A stretch of DNA of 64,000 nucleotides from contig NZ_CP035686.1 in assembly GCF_009665255.1 (NCBI RefSeq), forward strand, positions 992,001 to 1,056,000, given 5' to 3'. Under the pieces are notes generated by a model that searched no databases, had not been told where the DNA came from, and saw only the letters and a program-made list of their open reading frames with translations. This DNA comes from Vibrio metoecus. Its GTDB lineage: Bacteria > Pseudomonadota > Gammaproteobacteria > Enterobacterales > Vibrionaceae. Numbering within the stretch: position 1 is the first letter of the stretch; each line of letters starts with the position of its first letter. Positions 61,316 to 64,000 of the stretch are shown piece by piece. The position numbers and the translations under genes are program-made.

Positions 61316-62307
61316 TGTGGTGTCTCCATATTCAATGGGAAATGACAGGAAAACTTATGGTTCTTGACCCAACGTGAACGTGGCATTTCTACACATTGAC
61401 GTTGTGCATACGGGCAACGAGGCCCCAAGCGACAACCGATGGGTAAATGTTGCAGCGGCGGGATTGAGCCGGGCAGTGATTGTAATTTCTGCTTATGGGG
61501 AATCCAGTCGCTGAAATCTGGCATAGCTTTTAGAAGCGCTGCCGTATACGGATGCTTGGGTTCGACCACAATCTTGGCAGTGTCTGCCGATTCAACGGAT
61601 TGGCCACAATACATTACCGTAATACGATCCGCCCACTGGGTGATGGTGGTTAAGTCATGGCCAATCAGTAAGATTGAGGTACTGTTTACCTGATTCATCC
61701 GGCTTAGTAGGCGTAAGATTTGCGATTGAGTGATGGGGTCAACGTCGTTTGTTGGTTCATCGGCGATCAGCAATTTCGGTTTCGCAGCAATCGCCATGGC
61801 AATCATCACTTTTTGACACTCACCGTCGGTCAACTCATAAGGATAGCTGGACATGATGTCTTTGTGATCTTTGATGCCAACTTTGTGCAGCAGCGCGATA
61901 GCTTGCTTTTTGCGCCACGTAAAACGTTGCCACCAATGGCCTTCAAAAGTGCGGAAAGGAATCGATTCGATCAACTGCTTGCCAACTTCTTCAGAAGGAT
62001 CGAGACAGGTGGAGGGTTCTTGGAAAATCATCGCGACATCACGTGCGATCACGCGTCTGCGTTCTCGTGGAGTCAGTTGTAGTAAATCAATGTTTCCAAG
62101 GCGCATACGGTCAGCCGTAACGCGCCAGTTCTCTTTGCATACTCCAACCAGTGCTTTAGCCACGAGACTTTTGCCAGAGCCCGATTCTCCTACTAAACCA
62201 CGAATTTCACCTTCGTTCATGGTCAGGCTCATGCGATCTACGGCTTTTACTAGACCCTGCGGAGTATCAATCTCAATCGTCAGATGACGAATATCAAGAA
62301 TAGGCAT
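61312..62307 (-). CDS. sapD: Peptide ABC transporter ATPase SapD
   Basis: The second ATPase of the Sap transporter, 331 residues. Walker A is GESGSGKS at residues 40-47, the signature is the family-typical variant LTDGECQKV, and Walker B is LLIADEPTNDVD. The C-terminal zinc-like CRLGPRCPYAQRQCVEMPR matches the oligopeptide-transporter extension that binds the membrane partners. Its ATG shares one base with the sapC stop. Confidence 0.94.
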   Translation of the reverse strand: MPILDIRHLTIEIDTPQGLVKAVDRMSLTMNEGEIRGLVGESGSGKSLVAKALVGVCKENWRVTADRMRLGNIDLLQLTPRERRRVIARDVAMIFQEPSTCLDPSEEVGKQLIESIPFRTFEGHWWQRFTWRKKQAIALLHKVGIKDHKDIMSSYPYELTDGECQKVMIAMAIAAKPKLLIADEPTNDVDPITQSQILRLLSRMNQVNSTSILLIGHDLTTITQWADRITVMYCGQSVESADTAKIVVEPKHPYTAALLKAMPDFSDWIPHKQKLQSLPGSIPPLQHLPIGCRLGPRCPYAQRQCVEMPRSRWVKNHKFSCHFPLNMETPQ

Positions 62308-63194
62308 TATTCGACTCCTGCATTCAACGCTTGACGTGCACCATCGCCGACGAGGTTAATTACCACGACAGTAAACATAGTTGCGAGACCGGGCAAGGTT
62401 ACTGTCCAAGGTGCAATATAGATCAGCTCGACGGCATCACCCAGCATGGAGCCCCATTCCGTGCTAGGCGATTGTGCTCCAAGTCCAAGAAATCCCAGCG
62501 CGGTAATATCCAAAATAGCAATGGAAAGAGCCATGGTAATCTCGGTAACGATGATTGGCAGGATGTTAGGAAAGATGGAATGCCAAAGCAGATAAAACTC
62601 ATTGGCACCATCTAAACGCGCGGCCATCACATAATCTTTTTCTATTTCGTTATGCACCGCCACATACACCGAACGAATAAAACGTGGAATTAACGCTAAG
62701 CCAATCGCAAGCAGTACGTTGAATTCGCCAGCCCCTAAAAAGGCGACAAAAATGATGGCCAGCAGCAGCGATGGAATCGACATTACGGTATCAAGCAAAT
62801 GGTTAAGTGTGCTTGAAAGTAAACCTCTGGTCATGCCGGCTAAAGCACCAATAGTGCCACCGAGTACCGTGGCAATCAAAGTGATGAGTACCGCGGCCCC
62901 GACACTTAAGATTGAGCCATCAATCAGGCGAGATAAAATATCGCGACCTAAGTCATCCGTACCGAGAAAGTAATCGACACTACCTGTCGGATCCCAAGAT
63001 GGCGGTATTAATAATTTGCTGGAGTGCATTTGTGGATCATAAGGTGCAAGCCAAGGGGATAGGGCAATGACTAGGGCAATAAACAGTAGACACCATAATC
63101 CAAACATGGCGAGATTGTTGGTGCGAAAGCTGCGCCAGAAACGCTCAAACTGGGTTGGAATATGTTCTTCTTGATAAATGCTATCGCTTAACAT
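62307..63194 (-). CDS. sapC: Peptide ABC transporter permease SapC
   Basis: An inner-membrane permease of 295 residues with about six transmembrane segments. The DPP/Opp-type permease signature lies in LRLDGANEF-type loop AARLDGANEFYLLWHSIFPNI near residue 208. The N-terminal cytoplasmic stretch (about 1-30) precedes the first membrane span. The start overlaps the end of sapB by 14 bases. Confidence 0.93.
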   Translation of the reverse strand: MLSDSIYQEEHIPTQFERFWRSFRTNNLAMFGLWCLLFIALVIALSPWLAPYDPQMHSSKLLIPPSWDPTGSVDYFLGTDDLGRDILSRLIDGSILSVGAAVLITLIATVLGGTIGALAGMTRGLLSSTLNHLLDTVMSIPSLLLAIIFVAFLGAGEFNVLLAIGLALIPRFIRSVYVAVHNEIEKDYVMAARLDGANEFYLLWHSIFPNILPIIVTEITMALSIAILDITALGFLGLGAQSPSTEWGSMLGDAVELIYIAPWTVTLPGLATMFTVVVINLVGDGARQALNAGVE

Positions 63195-64000
63195 ACCACT
63201 CTTTCCTTACCAAAGGGTTAGCCACTGCGCCGAGCAAATCAGAGAGAATGTTGGCGGTTAATACTAAGGTGCCGACCACAATAACACCGGCTTGAATCGA
63301 CATAAAATCACGGTTAGCTAGCGCATCAAGCAGCCAACGGCCAATGCCTGGCCAGTTAAAGATAGATTCAGTAATAATCGCCAGCGTCAGCATACTAGAC
63401 AGTTGAACACCAAACTTGGGGATCATGGGTGGAATGGCATTACGTAAAACGTGTTGGGTAACGATCTCGTAATTGGATAACCCCTTAATTTTGGCTGCGC
63501 GGATGTAGTTTTGGTTCATCACTTCTGCAACCGACGCCCGCATTTGTCCAATGACTTGCGTGGTCGGAGCCAAAGCCAGCACTAAACAGGGGAGCGTTAA
63601 ATGTTCCAACACACTTTGGAGAGCTTGGCTGCGATATTGCGCCTGCGACATAAAGGCATCAATCAAGGCAAAGCCGGTAACATGCTCGATCTGATACAGT
63701 AAGTCATAGCGCCCTGCGACGGGGAAAAATTGGAAGTGCAGCGAAAACACCATAATCATCATCAAGGCGAGCCAAAAAATGGGAGCCGAGTAGCCAGACA
63801 TGGAAATGAAAGAAATGATGGTGTCGAGCCATTTACCTTGTCGCATTCCCGCGATGGTTCCGATAGGAATGCCTATCAGCAGTGACATAATGAACGCAAT
63901 CGAACACAGCTCAATGGTGGCGGGAAATACAACCGCTAACTCACTGAGGATCGGAACGCCACTTTTATTGACACCGAAATTGAGCTCCATCAACTGCACC
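63181..64000 (-). CDS. sapB: Peptide ABC transporter permease SapB, 5' end outside window
   Basis: The first permease of the Sap transporter. Its frame runs off the right edge of the window. By alignment with E. coli SapB about 49 N-terminal residues, with the first membrane segment, are missing. The visible part has the IPIGTIAGMRQGKWLDTIIS and AAKIKGLSNYEIVTQHVLRNAIPPMIP permease loop. sapA, the periplasmic binding protein, would lie further to the right. The GTG at 63999 is internal. Confidence 0.93.
   Translation of the reverse strand, partial: VQLMELNFGVNKSGVPILSELAVVFPATIELCSIAFIMSLLIGIPIGTIAGMRQGKWLDTIISFISMSGYSAPIFWLALMMIMVFSLHFQFFPVAGRYDLLYQIEHVTGFALIDAFMSQAQYRSQALQSVLEHLTLPCLVLALAPTTQVIGQMRASVAEVMNQNYIRAAKIKGLSNYEIVTQHVLRNAIPPMIPKFGVQLSSMLTLAIITESIFNWPGIGRWLLDALANRDFMSIQAGVIVVGTLVLTANILSDLLGAVANPLVRKEWYVKR

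Overview
The window is a 64 kb piece of Vibrio chromosome, very close to the large chromosome of Vibrio cholerae or a sister species such as V. mimicus or V. metoecus. Three things point there: the gene order (infA-bpt-aat, aroA, topA, glgCA, tfoY, purR, torD/torR, cmoM-mukFEB, metR/metE, torECA, sap), a GEMM-I cyclic di-GMP aptamer almost identical to the well-studied Vc2 riboswitch in front of tfoY, and a TorR/TorECA respiratory system. There are no prophages, insertion sequences, CRISPR arrays, tRNAs or rRNAs, and no clear pseudogenes. Coding density is high and base use is even. This is core or near-core chromosome. Two genes are cut by the window edges: fabV on the left and sapB on the right.

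Layout. 1-5 kb: fatty-acid enoyl reductase (fabV), infA with the two N-end-rule aminoacyl transferases (bpt, aat), aroA, yciN. 5-12 kb: topA, then a 0.6 kb leader and the glycogen genes glgC-glgA, and an alpha/beta hydrolase. 12-18 kb: a TVP38 membrane protein with a DUF2007 zinc-ribbon protein, tfoY with its c-di-GMP riboswitch, purR, and the TMAO-respiration chaperone torD divergent from the response regulator torR. 17-26 kb: elyC divergent from the cmoM-mukF-mukE-mukB chromosome-condensation operon. 26-32 kb: YqhD-like alcohol dehydrogenase with its YqhC-like AraC regulator, a cupin protein, Lrp-type regulator divergent from a LysE-type exporter, and a YgiQ radical-SAM protein. 32-40 kb: PAS/EAL phosphodiesterase, M16 lipoprotein peptidase, two small unknowns, metR. 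40-49 kb: metE, the type II secretion pilotin aspS with yciI, yciA and yciB, a GAF/GGDEF/EAL protein, and a small cluster of an epimerase, a DUF218 protein and an unknown 75-residue protein. 49-57 kb: focA, then torE-torC-torA and a GH36 alpha-galactosidase. 57-64 kb: an RsgA GTPase, manganese pyrophosphatase ppaC, DUF2750, and the sapBCDF transporter operon ending in a DUF2927 gene.

How the parts work together. TMAO respiration is split: TorD and TorR sit 34 kb from the TorECA enzyme operon, and TorR-box-like decamers occur at both places. Three genes connect to cyclic di-GMP: tfoY reads it through a riboswitch, and two EAL proteins with intact catalytic motifs and degenerate GGDEF domains probably degrade it. 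Methionine synthesis (MetR/MetE), purine control (PurR), glycogen synthesis and chromosome organisation (MukBEF, TopA) are ordinary housekeeping.

I did not find an obviously new multi-gene system. The most interesting unexplained signals are non-coding: the structured glgC leader with several GGA motifs, a TTATCCACA inverted pair (two perfect DnaA boxes) between focA and torE, palindromes and a second promoter around the tfoY riboswitch, and a tiny self-contained transcription unit (promoter, strong ribosome-binding site, 13-codon frame, hairpin) between rsgA and ppaC.
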